DNA of 64,000 nucleotides, from NCBI RefSeq assembly GCF_017968885.1, contig NZ_CP072913.1, forward strand, positions 3,890,001 to 3,954,000, in the 5' to 3' direction. Position numbers and translations under genes: made by a program. The stretch is from Pseudomonas sp. Tri1 (GTDB taxonomy: Bacteria > Pseudomonadota > Gammaproteobacteria > Pseudomonadales > Pseudomonadaceae). Below the pieces are notes generated by a model, which did not search any database, was not told the DNA's origin, and saw only the letters and a list, made by a program, of their open reading frames with translations. Position 1 is the stretch's first letter, and every line of letters starts with the position of its first letter. Shown piece by piece: positions 27,356 to 36,004 of this stretch.

Positions 27356-28773
27356 CAGGCGTCCCGTGTCACGCGCAAGATTTCTTCAGGGGCGGTGGCG
27401 CCGCTGCGAACCCAACGTTCACCATCCTCGCGCATGCTGAACATGCCAGCCTGGCGGGCGGCCGCACGCAGGGCCTGCTCCCCTGCTCCTTGGTGGATAA
27501 GCGTGCGGATGTCATCGTCGATGCAGAACAATTCATGAATACCGGTGCGGCCGCTGTAGCCGGTCTGGTTGCAGGTCGGGCAGCCCACCGGGCGCCAGGT
27601 ACCGGGGGCTGCCGGATCGGCTTGTTTGCACTGCGGGCAGAGCCTGCGCACCAGGCGCTGGGCAAGCACGCCGAGCATCGATGAGGCCAGCAGGAACGGC
27701 TCGACGCCCATGTCGATCAGGCGGTTGATAGCCGACACCGCGTCGTTAGTGTGCAACGTCGCCAGCACCAGGTGACCGGTGAGGGAGGCCTGCACGGCGA
27801 TTTGTGCGGTCTCCAGATCGCGGATTTCACCGATCATGATGATGTCCGGGTCCTGGCGCAGGATCGCCCGCAAGGCCAGGGCGAAGGTCATGTCGATCTT
27901 GGCATTGACCTGGATCTGGCTGATGCCCGGCAGGTCGTATTCCACCGGGTCCTCCACGGTGAGGATGTTGTGCACGCTGGCGTCCAGTCGCGCCAGGGCG
28001 GCATAGAGGCTGGTGGTCTTGCCGCTGCCGGTGGGGCCGGTGACCAGCACGATGCCGTGGGGCTGGCGGATCAGGCGGTCGAGCTTGCCTAGCACGTCCG
28101 GATCCATCCCCAACGTTTCCAGTTGCAGGCGTCCGGCTTGCTTGTCCAGCAACCGCATCACCACCCGTTCGCCATGGCCGGTGGGCACCGTCGAGACACG
28201 GATATCGATCGGTCGCCCGGCCACGCGCAAGGCGATGCGCCCGTCCTGGGGCAGGCGTTTTTCGGCGATGTCGAGTTGGGCCATGATCTTGATCCGCGAC
28301 ACCAGCGCGCCGTGCAGGGCCTTGCGTGGCGAAACCACGTCGCGCAGGGTGCCGTCGACCCGATAGCGCACCACCGAATGGCTTTCGTAGGGCTCGATGT
28401 GAATGTCGCTGGCTTCGTCCCGTGCGGCCTGGGTCAGCAAGGCGTTGATCATGCGGATTACCGGCGCGCCGTCCTGGGTGTCCAGCAGGTCGGTAATTTC
28501 GGGTATGTCCTGCATCAGCCGGTCGAGGTCCACCTCGTTTTCCGCCGCACCCACCACGGCGGCGGCGCTGCCGGTGTCGGCGTAGGCCGTGTTGAGCAAC
28601 CCGTCGAGTTCCTCGTCACGCACCCGCTCCAGGCGTACCTCGCCGAACTGGCGACGCACTTCACTGATGGACCAGCCCGGCGTGGAGGGACACACCATCA
28701 ACACCGCGCCTTCGTCGCACTGGCGCAGCACCAGGCGTTGGGCCTTGGCCCAGGCGTATGGGAGGGTGTTCAT
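27355..28773 (-). CDS. hxcR: HxcR, type II secretion ATPase (GspE-like)
   Basis: This cytoplasmic ATPase of 472 residues powers pseudopilus assembly. The Walker A motif GPTGSGKT is at residues 246-253, followed by the Asp box and HLVLATLHTNDA His box of the secretion ATPases. The zinc-type tetracysteine motif CPQC...GCPTC lies near the C-terminus, as in typical GspE proteins. A REP pair lies between this gene and the upstream hxcQ, so the operon is interrupted by 139 bases there. Confidence 0.96.
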   Translation of the reverse strand: MNTLPYAWAKAQRLVLRQCDEGAVLMVCPSTPGWSISEVRRQFGEVRLERVRDEELDGLLNTAYADTGSAAAVVGAAENEVDLDRLMQDIPEITDLLDTQDGAPVIRMINALLTQAARDEASDIHIEPYESHSVVRYRVDGTLRDVVSPRKALHGALVSRIKIMAQLDIAEKRLPQDGRIALRVAGRPIDIRVSTVPTGHGERVVMRLLDKQAGRLQLETLGMDPDVLGKLDRLIRQPHGIVLVTGPTGSGKTTSLYAALARLDASVHNILTVEDPVEYDLPGISQIQVNAKIDMTFALALRAILRQDPDIIMIGEIRDLETAQIAVQASLTGHLVLATLHTNDAVSAINRLIDMGVEPFLLASSMLGVLAQRLVRRLCPQCKQADPAAPGTWRPVGCPTCNQTGYSGRTGIHELFCIDDDIRTLIHQGAGEQALRAAARQAGMFSMREDGERWVRSGATAPEEILRVTRDA

Positions 28774-28809
28774 GCTGACACCTCAGACCCAAGAAACACA
28801 CATGTCCCC

Positions 28810-28899
28810 TGTGGGAGCAAGCTTGCTCGCGATAGCGGCGTGTCAGTTTGCATGAATGTTGACTGGGCTGCCGTCATCGCGAGCAAGCTCGCTCCCACA
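28810..28899. repeat. REP pair inside the hxc operon (hxcQ-hxcR gap)
   Basis: GTGGGAGCAAGCTTGCTCGC at the left and GCGAGCAAGCTCGCTCCCAC at the right are near-perfect inverted copies around a 50-base spacer. The transcript from hxcQ into hxcR would contain a long stem-loop here. REP pairs are known to stabilise upstream mRNA or cause partial termination; either effect here is inference. Confidence 0.9.
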
Positions 28900-28912
28900 G
28901 GATGAGTGTTCA

Positions 28913-31273
28913 TCAGCGAGCGCCTCCTTCGATCGGCACTGCCTTGATCGCCGCCCTGGGCGTTTGCAAGCTGACCGGCGCAGCCCCCGGGATAGCCCGG
29001 GCCGAGGCCGGCAGTTGCGGGGCCTGCATGTCCGGCATGGCCCAGCTGCGATCCGGTTGCAGCAGGCCTTGGGCGCGGCGCATGAAGTCGTAGCGGTTGA
29101 GGGTGATGCCGCGTCCCGCCGCCGTGTCGCGAATGATGTAGGGCCGCAGGAACACCATCAGGTTGGTCTTGGTGATCTGCCGCCGCTCGTTGCGAAACAG
29201 CGCACCGACACCCGGGATGGTCGACAGCCACGGCACCGCGTCGTTGCTCTGGCTGTAACCGTCCTGCAGCAACCCACCGAGGACCATGATTTGTCCGTCG
29301 TCCAACAGGATACTGGTATCGATCGCACGCTTGTTGGTGACAATCCCCGTGGTGCTCGAAGCGCGGTTGTCGACGCTGCTGACCTCTTGATAGATATCGA
29401 GCTTGACCGTACCGCCCTCGGAAATCTGTGGCCGAACATTGAGCTTCAGGCCGACCTCCTCGCGGGTCACGGTCTGGAACGGGTTGTTACTGGTGCCACC
29501 GCCGCCGGTGACGTAGCTGCCGCTGACGAAGGGAATGGTCTGGCCGACAAAAATGCTCGCTGCCTCGTTGTCCAGGGTCAGCAGGTTCGGCGTCGACAGC
29601 ACGTTGGTGCCGCCCTTGCTCTTCAGCGCCCGGGCCAGGACCTTGAGGTCGAGAATCTTGCCGATGCCGGGAATGTCCACCGTGCCGTTGACCACGCCGA
29701 GGTTCAGGCCCTGGGGCAGCACGTCGATGCTGGTCTTGCCATTGAGGTTGAGCCCGCTACCACCGAGGTTGACCCCACCGATCACGCCGCTGCCCCCCAG
29801 GTTGCCACTCTGCCACTGCACGCCGAACTCGCTGGCGTCGTCCTCGCCGACCTCGACGATCAAGCTCTCGATCACCACTTGGGCGCGACGCTGGTCCAAA
29901 AGGTCGATGACTTCCCGCAGGTTACGGTACAGCGGGTCCGGCGCGGAGATCAGCAAGGTGTTGGTGGTGGCGTCGGCCTGGATGGTCACGCCGCCAGCAC
30001 TGAAGGCGGTGCTCTGCTCGTTCTGCGTCGAAGCGGAAGTCTGCCCGTTGCCGCTGCCTTGGGCGTAGCCGCTGCTGGTGGTCGAAGCACTGCCGCTGGT
30101 GGTGCTGGTGCCATCGCCGCTGCTGCCCTGCCCACTCTGGCCGCTGGTGCTGGCGCCCATGCCGCTGAGCACCGAACGGGAGTTGTCACTGCCCTCGCCT
30201 TCGCTTTCCCCAGTGAGCAAACCGCGCAGGGACTGGGCCAACTTGCCAGCCTGGGCATTGCGCAAGTACACCACGTGCAGGTTGCTCGGGTTGTTCTGGG
30301 CGTTGTCGAGCTTGTAGATCAGGTTGCGCGCCAGCTCGGTGCGCTCGGGGCTGCCGGCGCGGATGATGATGGAATTGGAGCGCGGGTCGCCAATCACGTT
30401 GATTTTCTGGGTCTGGTCGCCGCCCTGGGTTTCCAGCAAGTCGGAAACCATCTGCGCGATGTCCACGGCGATGCCGTTGTGGATCGGTACCACATCGGTG
30501 TCGATGGCGCTGGGGGTGTCGATGCCTTCGATGAGCTGCGCCACCCGCGACAGGTTCTCGGCGTAATCGGTGACGACAATGGTGTTGTTGCCCGGGTAGG
30601 CATTGATCGGGTTGTTCGGCGACACGATCGGGCGCAGCACCGGGATCAGGTTAACCGCATTTTCGTATTGCAGGCGGAAAGTGCGGGTCAGCATGCCGTT
30701 GCCGGCCGGTTTGTCGGCGCTGTAGATCGGCCCGCCCAGCAGCTTGGCATCGGCCTCCGGCACCACCTGGGCCACGCCGCCAACGTCTACCACGCTGAAG
30801 CCTTGCATGCGCAGCGCAGCCAGCAGCATGTCGTAGGCCTGATGAGCCGGCACCGGGCCTTCGGACACCAGCGTCAGGTTGCCCTTGACCCGAGGATCCA
30901 CCAGAAACTGCTGGCCGGTGGAGCGAGACAACGCGCGCACCACCGCCTGGATATCAGCCTCGACGAAATTCAGGCTCACCGGCTGATCGCCCAACGGGTT
31001 GCTCGCCGAAGGGCTGGCGCGGGGCGCGCGGGCCCGGGCGGTGAGATCGACCTGATGCCGTACCGCAGGTTTCTGTTCACGCAAAGCCTGGGCCCGTTGA
31101 CGGTCCAGCAACGCGTCGCCACTGCGTTGGGTGCTGCCCAACGGAATGCCCAATTCGCTGTCCACCAGCAAGGGTGGCTGCGACGCGGGCGGCGTGCTGT
31201 TGCACGCGCTCAAGGTCAGCAGCAACAGCGGCGCGGCCTTGCGCCAGTGACGTGGGTATCTGGACCCCTTCAT
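28913..31273 (-). CDS. hxcQ: HxcQ, type II secretion outer-membrane secretin (GspD-like lipoprotein)
   Basis: The 786-residue protein forms the outer-membrane pore of the Hxc system. It starts with a lipoprotein signal peptide whose lipobox LSAC places the cysteine near residue 24; P. aeruginosa HxcQ is likewise a self-piloting liposecretin. N-domains come first (LNFVEADIQAVVRALSRSTG), then a Ser/Gly-rich low-complexity loop (about residues 355-415), then the C-terminal secretin domain with VPWLSTIPGVGALF. The start overlaps the hxcZ stop by four bases. No separate pilotin gene is present. Confidence 0.95.
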   Translation of the reverse strand: MKGSRYPRHWRKAAPLLLLTLSACNSTPPASQPPLLVDSELGIPLGSTQRSGDALLDRQRAQALREQKPAVRHQVDLTARARAPRASPSASNPLGDQPVSLNFVEADIQAVVRALSRSTGQQFLVDPRVKGNLTLVSEGPVPAHQAYDMLLAALRMQGFSVVDVGGVAQVVPEADAKLLGGPIYSADKPAGNGMLTRTFRLQYENAVNLIPVLRPIVSPNNPINAYPGNNTIVVTDYAENLSRVAQLIEGIDTPSAIDTDVVPIHNGIAVDIAQMVSDLLETQGGDQTQKINVIGDPRSNSIIIRAGSPERTELARNLIYKLDNAQNNPSNLHVVYLRNAQAGKLAQSLRGLLTGESEGEGSDNSRSVLSGMGASTSGQSGQGSSGDGTSTTSGSASTTSSGYAQGSGNGQTSASTQNEQSTAFSAGGVTIQADATTNTLLISAPDPLYRNLREVIDLLDQRRAQVVIESLIVEVGEDDASEFGVQWQSGNLGGSGVIGGVNLGGSGLNLNGKTSIDVLPQGLNLGVVNGTVDIPGIGKILDLKVLARALKSKGGTNVLSTPNLLTLDNEAASIFVGQTIPFVSGSYVTGGGGTSNNPFQTVTREEVGLKLNVRPQISEGGTVKLDIYQEVSSVDNRASSTTGIVTNKRAIDTSILLDDGQIMVLGGLLQDGYSQSNDAVPWLSTIPGVGALFRNERRQITKTNLMVFLRPYIIRDTAAGRGITLNRYDFMRRAQGLLQPDRSWAMPDMQAPQLPASARAIPGAAPVSLQTPRAAIKAVPIEGGAR

Positions 31274-31836
31274 GAAGCTTCCTTAGCGCCTTGCGCCTGA
31301 TTCATGCGAACAGTTCCGGACAGTGTGCCGGCGGTGTTGTCGAGGTTGTCGGAACTGGCCGGGGCCGTGCGCTGCAAACGGGCCTCGATCACTTCCAGGG
31401 AAAAATGCCCGGGATTGCTCAACAGCCAGCCGATGACGCCATCGGCCGGTGCCTCGTCGAAGGTGAGCTGCCAGCCGTTGGCGGCCTCGGCGCCAGACGG
31501 TTGCAATTGGTAGTGCTCGCTCAAGCCGCTGGCATCGAGGGTCTGGCGCAAGGCCGCCTCAAGTGGCTGGCCTTGCGCGGCTGCGCCGACATCCCGCAGC
31601 AGCACTTCGAGGGCTGCGGTCTGCGAACGCAGCTTCGGGGTTTCAGCCTGCCAGTACGCGATGGTCTTGAGCGGGGGCTGGATCAGCGCGAGCCAGACCA
31701 GACAGCCACCCAATACCAGCGCGGCCAAGGTCACGGCACGTTGCTCGCGCACCGCCAGGCCCTGCCAGGATGTCCGGCAACGGCTACGCAGGGTTTGCCA
31801 ACGGCCCCACAGCAGTGCCAGCGATTGCTTATTCAT
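31270..31836 (-). CDS. hxcZ: HxcZ, type II secretion GspM-like protein
   Basis: This 188-residue bitopic protein has a cytoplasmic N-terminus, one membrane helix (about residues 35-55, VTLAALVLGGCLVWLALI) and a periplasmic coiled/ferredoxin-like domain, the plan of GspM proteins that partner GspL. I start at ATG 31834-31836 (MNKQSLALLW), which overlaps the end of hxcY by eight bases; longer in-frame starts would run deep into hxcY. Function is assigned from layout and synteny with P. aeruginosa hxcZ. Confidence 0.85.
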   Translation of the reverse strand: MNKQSLALLWGRWQTLRSRCRTSWQGLAVREQRAVTLAALVLGGCLVWLALIQPPLKTIAYWQAETPKLRSQTAALEVLLRDVGAAAQGQPLEAALRQTLDASGLSEHYQLQPSGAEAANGWQLTFDEAPADGVIGWLLSNPGHFSLEVIEARLQRTAPASSDNLDNTAGTLSGTVRMNQAQGAKEAS

Positions 31837-33010
31837 CGTCAGCTTCCGGCGCGTCGTCGGGGTTGTCCTGGGCACCCTGTCCGATCGGGGCCACGCGCAG
31901 GCTCCAGCCCTGGTCGATACTCGCGACATCGATGCCGGCCTGGACCAGGGGGATTTTCCAATCGTCTTCAGCGGATGTTTTCTGCGCCTCGGCCACGACC
32001 TTGAGGCGCAATTCAGCATTCTCGAACACCAGCTCCTGCACATTGCCGCCCATGAATGGCATGGCAGTACCCGCCTGTTGCACGAGGCTGACGAAGCGTT
32101 GCGCCGGGTCCGTTGCCGTGCCGTTCTGGCGCGCGGTGATTTGCTGCCGCGCCTGCTGCAAAGGGTTGAGAATCACCGGCAACTCGGGAAACGCCTGCTT
32201 CACCCGCTGGCTCATCTGCGCCTTGAGCCGCTGGCCCTGGGCGGCTTCGCGGGCGGCATAGAGATTCAGGCCAACGACCCACACCGCCAACGCCAGCACG
32301 CAGATTGCTATCGCCCGCCCCCAACCGCCGCGCTCGGCTACGCCGTGCATCAGGCCGGTGTGCAAACCCCAGCCCGGCGCAGCACCGGTCCAGCGCAGCG
32401 TGCCGGGCAAGGTCTCGATCGAGGCTTGCGGCGGCGACTCGCCGAGCCAATGCCGCCCGGTTCCTGTCTCCATCAGCCATTCATCCAATGCCCCGTCCAA
32501 CAACGGTTGCACCACGGCATGCTGCATGCTGTGGCGCACCAGCAAGTGCCCGTCTTCGATGCAAGCGACCGGCCCGGACAGCACCGGTAAGGCGTAGGAC
32601 GCCGGGTATAGACCACGCAGGCTCAGCCCGGCCTGGCGCAACATCCGCCCCAGGGCATCGAGCGACGCCCGGTCCAGCCAGGCAATCTGCACCTGCCCGT
32701 CGGCACCGCGCGGGCTATGGGCGACCTGCATGTGTTCGCTGGCCCCGAGCATCAGCGCCTGGGCCGCGCAGGTCACCGCCGCGGTGATTTTCGCCGCGGG
32801 CAACAACGGCAGCTCCAGGGAGGTCAGCAAGCTGTCACGCGGATGGAGGAAACACTCCACCTTGAGGTTCTTGGCCCCCTGGCCGAGGACTCGCAGGCTG
32901 CTGCGCCCTTCTTCGCGAACCTGGCCCTGACGATCCAGCCAGGCAAACGCCAGCGGGCTTTCCAGGTCGAGGCTGGCCAGCGGCGCCAGCGCTATGCGCA
33001 AGCGAGTCAT
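31829..33010 (-). CDS. hxcY: HxcY, type II secretion GspL-like protein
   Basis: The 393-residue protein has an actin-like cytoplasmic domain in the first 225 or so residues, one membrane helix at about 233-255 (AIAICVLALAVWVVG), and a periplasmic ferredoxin-like domain, matching GspL. GspL links the GspE ATPase to the inner-membrane platform and to GspM. Its start overlaps the hxcX stop by four bases (ATGA), so its translation may be coupled to hxcX, which is frameshifted upstream. Confidence 0.9.
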   Translation of the reverse strand: MTRLRIALAPLASLDLESPLAFAWLDRQGQVREEGRSSLRVLGQGAKNLKVECFLHPRDSLLTSLELPLLPAAKITAAVTCAAQALMLGASEHMQVAHSPRGADGQVQIAWLDRASLDALGRMLRQAGLSLRGLYPASYALPVLSGPVACIEDGHLLVRHSMQHAVVQPLLDGALDEWLMETGTGRHWLGESPPQASIETLPGTLRWTGAAPGWGLHTGLMHGVAERGGWGRAIAICVLALAVWVVGLNLYAAREAAQGQRLKAQMSQRVKQAFPELPVILNPLQQARQQITARQNGTATDPAQRFVSLVQQAGTAMPFMGGNVQELVFENAELRLKVVAEAQKTSAEDDWKIPLVQAGIDVASIDQGWSLRVAPIGQGAQDNPDDAPEADDE

Positions 33011-33992
33011 ACGCCCACCCGTGACCAGATCACCTGGGGCAAGCGGTCCTGGCCGCGCTGCAGCAACGCATCGAGCTCGACCCGCCGTTGACCGCTGCGC
33101 GCCTGACCCCGAAGGCGGAACCAGTCGCTGGTGATACCGACCTTGACGGAGGTCATTTCCAGCTCCGGCATGCGCAGGCGATTGACGAAATCCCCCGGTT
33201 GATGAACCAGTGCCCGCTGTCGCGCTCGCGTACCAGCGCCTGGGCCCGTTGCAGCGACAGCCCTGGTACGCAGGCAGCCAGCACCGGGGCGCTGGCGGTA
33301 TTGCCGTTGAGCCAGGTATTGGTCGGCAGAATCGTCACATAGGGCGCCAGTGTTTCCAGCAGCGCCGGGGTGACGCCCTTGACGCTGCGCAGGTCTTGCA
33401 ACGTGCGGAGCATCGGCTGTGTCGGCGCCAGAGCTGCGTCGGAAGCGTTCGCCGAGGTGCTGCGACCGCTGTCGAACGTAGTGCTCGCTGGAGCCTTGTC
33501 CGCCTGCTCCGGATTCAGCAAGCGCGGGTACGCGGCAATCACCCGCTCGACGATGCGCGCACGTACCGTCGCGGCGACGCCAAGCTGCTCGCACAGTCGT
33601 TCGAAGGCGCGTACTTGCTCCTGATCCACCCGCTCATTGGCGACCAGGTTGCGCAGGTTGAATTTGCCTTGCTCGTCTTCCAATTGCCCTTCGAACGGCG
33701 TGTCGACCAGGCTTGAACCCGGCATCACGATGGGTTTGGCCCACGGCTGGCCGAAGCGCGTCAGCGGATCACGCTGACGGGCGTCCCAGAGCAACTGGCG
33801 ACTCAATTGCAGGCCACCCTGCAACCGCGCCGAGCCCTGGATACGCAGCTGCTCGGCTTCCAGGCTGCGAGTGAACAGGGTCTGACGGGTGAGCATGCCG
33901 CCGGCGATCACCGCCACCACGGCGGCGATCAGCAAGGCACTGATGACCGCCATGCCGCGCTGCTTCGCCGCGGTGGGCGAATTCGTTCGCAT
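33007..33992 (-). pseudogene. hxcX: hxcX, GspK-like minor pseudopilin, one-base frameshift
   Basis: The first frame encodes a GspK-like protein from ATG 33992 (MRTNSPTAAKQRGMAVISA, a prepilin-type leader and helix) through SGHWFINRG, then runs into a stop at 33153. The expected continuation DFVNRLRMPELEMTSVKVG and the rest, ending WSRVGV at 33007, is open in another frame. The switch falls at a run of five C on the plus strand at 33192-33196; one extra base there restores a 328-residue protein with continuous homology. It may be a real mutation or a sequencing error. GspK caps the pseudopilus tip, so loss would probably impair Hxc secretion. The intact frame would overlap hxcY by four bases as usual. 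Confidence 0.85.
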
Positions 33993-34000
33993 CACGGCCC

Positions 34001-34450
34001 TTATAGCTGCCAGGAGCCAATGTCGGCATTCACGCCGTCGCCGTCAGGCTGGCCGTCGGCACCGAGGGAAAAGATATCGACTTCGCCATTGGCACCCGGG
34101 TTGAGGTAGTTGTAGGGACGGCCCCATGGATCGTTGGGCAGGCGTTCCAGGTAAGAGCGCCAGGTGCTGTTTTTCGCGTCGGCAGGTTTCTCCACCAGCA
34201 CCTTGAGGCCCTGGTTCATGCTCGGGTAACTGCCGTGGTCCAGGCGATAGAGCTTCAAAGCCTGCATCAAGCCGCCAATGTCCTGCTTCGCCGCCGTGGC
34301 CCGCGCCTGGTCGGGACGGTCGAGCACCTTGGGCACCACCATCGCCGCCAGAATACCGAGGATGACCACCACAACCATGATTTCGATCAGGGTGAAACCC
34401 CGCTGCCCGCGTGGGCCTTGGGGACGGGCGTTGTAACGGGCGATCTGCAT
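34001..34450 (-). CDS. hxcT: HxcT, major type II pseudopilin (GspG-like)
   Basis: The 149-residue prepilin has the cleavage/methylation motif G|FTLIEIMVVVVILGILAAMVVP, the usual long N-terminal helix, and the C-terminal DPWGRPYNYLNPGANGEVDIF and GADG elements of GspG with calcium-binding residues. I start at ATG 34448-34450; the upstream extension to 34495 lacks sense. It is the first gene of the leftward hxcTXYZQRS run and diverges from hxcV. A prepilin peptidase is not in the window; PilD/XcpA elsewhere would process it. Confidence 0.95.
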   Translation of the reverse strand: MQIARYNARPQGPRGQRGFTLIEIMVVVVILGILAAMVVPKVLDRPDQARATAAKQDIGGLMQALKLYRLDHGSYPSMNQGLKVLVEKPADAKNSTWRSYLERLPNDPWGRPYNYLNPGANGEVDIFSLGADGQPDGDGVNADIGSWQL

Positions 34451-34528
34451 CTCGACGGTCCTTCGCTGGATTCGATTCGAGGCGCAGTGTTGCAAGAAAA
34501 TATGTCAGTGATATTGAAATTGCTCAGG

Positions 34529-34544
34529 AGCTTACGTCGTCAAT
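34529..34544. promoter_or_regulatory. Shared hxc promoter element, copy 1 (hxcT-hxcV gap)
   Basis: AGCTTACGTCGTCAAT in the divergent hxcT/hxcV gap is nearly the same as AGCTTACGCGTCAAT in the hxcP/hxcU gap, with one extra base. The conservation in otherwise unrelated sequence suggests a regulator or sigma-factor site, possibly VreI, but no binding data can be read from sequence. Confidence 0.5.
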
Positions 34545-34599
34545 CGGTCATGAACCTGGACTAGCCTTGAGGGCTGCCTTCGCCCCTCGAGCCCGCGCC

Positions 34600-34974
34600 A
34601 TGCCACGCCCTGCTCCACAAGCCGGCTTCACCCTGATTGAAGTGCTGGTGGCCCTGGCGATCATCGCCGTGGCCATGTCGGCAGCGGTGCGCGTGGCTGC
34701 CGTGATGACCCAGAGCAACGGCCTGTTGCGGGACAAATCCATCGCCCTGTTGGCGGCCCGCAGCCAACTGGCGCAGTTGCGTCTGGAAGGACGCTTTGCC
34801 CAAGGCTCGACCGTCTTCGAATGCGATCAGGGGCGGTTGCTGCTGCGTTGCGAACAGAACCTGCGCCCGGCGGAAAATGGCCGGATGTTGCGGGTTGAAC
34901 TGACCGTGTCGGATCGCAGCCACGACGCGCCGCCGCTGGCGCGATTGGAGACGTTGGTCAGCCGGGGGAAATAA
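34600..34974 (+). CDS. hxcV: HxcV, minor pseudopilin (GspI-like)
   Basis: The 124-residue prepilin begins MPRPAPQAG|FTLIEVLVALAIIAVA, the standard prepilin motif, and has the short GspI-type globular part. I use ATG 34600 because it gives a normal 9-residue leader; the open frame extends upstream to 34411 without a plausible leader. It is divergent from hxcT and followed by convergent hxcP after 31 bases. GspI is part of the pseudopilus tip complex with GspJ and GspK. Confidence 0.9.
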   Translation: MPRPAPQAGFTLIEVLVALAIIAVAMSAAVRVAAVMTQSNGLLRDKSIALLAARSQLAQLRLEGRFAQGSTVFECDQGRLLLRCEQNLRPAENGRMLRVELTVSDRSHDAPPLARLETLVSRGK

Positions 34975-35005
34975 CAGCAAACACGGTCCCCTGTGGCAAG
35001 GGGAT

Positions 35006-35434
35006 TTAGCGGGTCAGTGAGGGCAGCACCACCGAATCCGGCAACCGCGCGAGCGCCAGTCGGGTCTGTTCGGTCCCGCGCTCGATCACCACCGCCTGCG
35101 CCTCGATCGACACCAGCCGCACCCCTTGAGTCACCCGCTCACCCACCAGGAAACTGCGCGGCGGCCCGTCGTTGAGGCTGAGAATTGCCACGGCACCACG
35201 GGGGCCTGCCATGACTCCACTGACCTTGATCTGCACCGGTGCCGGCTGGTTGGAAAACCATTGCAGCGCCGGGTTATCGGAACGCTCGGCCATGCGTTGC
35301 GGGGCGACATCCGGCGTGCGGGATTCGGCTGATGTCAGCAGCAATGAAGACCAGGTCGCCACCCCGGCCAACGCCGCCAACACGCCGAGTACCTGCACGA
35401 TGTGCGCCGGGGACACACGCTCGATGAACGCCAT
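35006..35434 (-). CDS. hxcP: HxcP, type II secretion GspC-like protein
   Basis: The 142-residue inner-membrane protein has one N-terminal membrane helix (about residues 14-34, VLGVLAALAGVATW) and a periplasmic homology region with KVSGVMAG and SFLVGERVTQGVRL, as in GspC. It is shorter than typical GspC because it lacks the C-terminal PDZ or coiled-coil domain, which is also so for HxcP in P. aeruginosa. GspC contacts the secretin and recruits substrate. I start at ATG 35434 with AAGGAG 9 bases upstream rather than the TTG at 35440. Confidence 0.88.
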   Translation of the reverse strand: MAFIERVSPAHIVQVLGVLAALAGVATWSSLLLTSAESRTPDVAPQRMAERSDNPALQWFSNQPAPVQIKVSGVMAGPRGAVAILSLNDGPPRSFLVGERVTQGVRLVSIEAQAVVIERGTEQTRLALARLPDSVVLPSLTR

Positions 35435-35467
35435 GGCCAAGATCTCCTTTTTTTGATTCCAGCCCCC

Positions 35468-35482
35468 AGCTTACGCGTCAAT
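35468..35482. promoter_or_regulatory. Shared hxc promoter element, copy 2 (hxcP-hxcU gap)
   Basis: AGCTTACGCGTCAAT lies in the divergent hxcP/hxcU gap and matches the copy in the hxcT/hxcV gap apart from one inserted T. A related ACGCGTCA core lies about 40 bases before the DING protein gene. A weak PHO-box-like pair (ATTTCAC-N4-TTATCAT, 35495-35512) is next to it. Confidence 0.5.
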
Positions 35483-35551
35483 TCTCTCCGTTTTATTTCA
35501 CATGCTTATCATCTTCACCGTGCAGGATGGATCCGACGCAAAGGAGCGCGC

Positions 35552-36004
35552 ATGAACGTCGCCAAGCAACGCGGTTTCACCCTGATCGAATTGATGGTGG
35601 TACTGGTGATCATCGGCATCGCCAGCGCCGCCGTGAGCCTGAGTATCAAGCCCGACCCGTTGAAATTGCTGCGCCAGGATGCCGAGCGACTGACGCAACT
35701 GTTGCAACTGGCCCAGAGCGAAGCCCGCAGCGACGGCCGGCCGATTACCTGGCGCTGGGATGCCAAGGGGTTTGCCTTCACTCGTCGCAATGATCATGGG
35801 GCTGGGCTGGATCGGTTCAAGGACGACCCGCAGCTGCATTCGCGTCGCTGGCAAAGCCCGTCGATGGAGGTTCGTGTGGAGCCCAGGCAGCGGGTCGTGC
35901 TGAATGCCGAATGGATCGGCGAGCCCCTGCGAATCCGCCTTTCGGATGGCCAGAACAGCCTCAACGTGCAACGCAACGCCACCGGCCGGATGCAGATCCA
36001 ATGA
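35552..36004 (+). CDS. hxcU: HxcU, minor pseudopilin (GspH-like)
   Basis: The 150-residue prepilin starts MNVAKQRG|FTLIELMVVLVIIGIASAA and has a GspH-type C-terminal domain. AAGGAG lies 5 bases before the ATG at 35552. It overlaps hxcW by four bases, so both minor pseudopilins are probably produced together. GspH binds to the pseudopilus below the tip complex. Confidence 0.9.
   Translation: MNVAKQRGFTLIELMVVLVIIGIASAAVSLSIKPDPLKLLRQDAERLTQLLQLAQSEARSDGRPITWRWDAKGFAFTRRNDHGAGLDRFKDDPQLHSRRWQSPSMEVRVEPRQRVVLNAEWIGEPLRIRLSDGQNSLNVQRNATGRMQIQ

Noticed and set aside
35495..35512. PHO box before hxcU (ATTTCAC-N4-TTATCAT)
   Set aside because: Only about 9 of 14 consensus positions match, too weak to list by itself; mentioned next to the shared hxc element.
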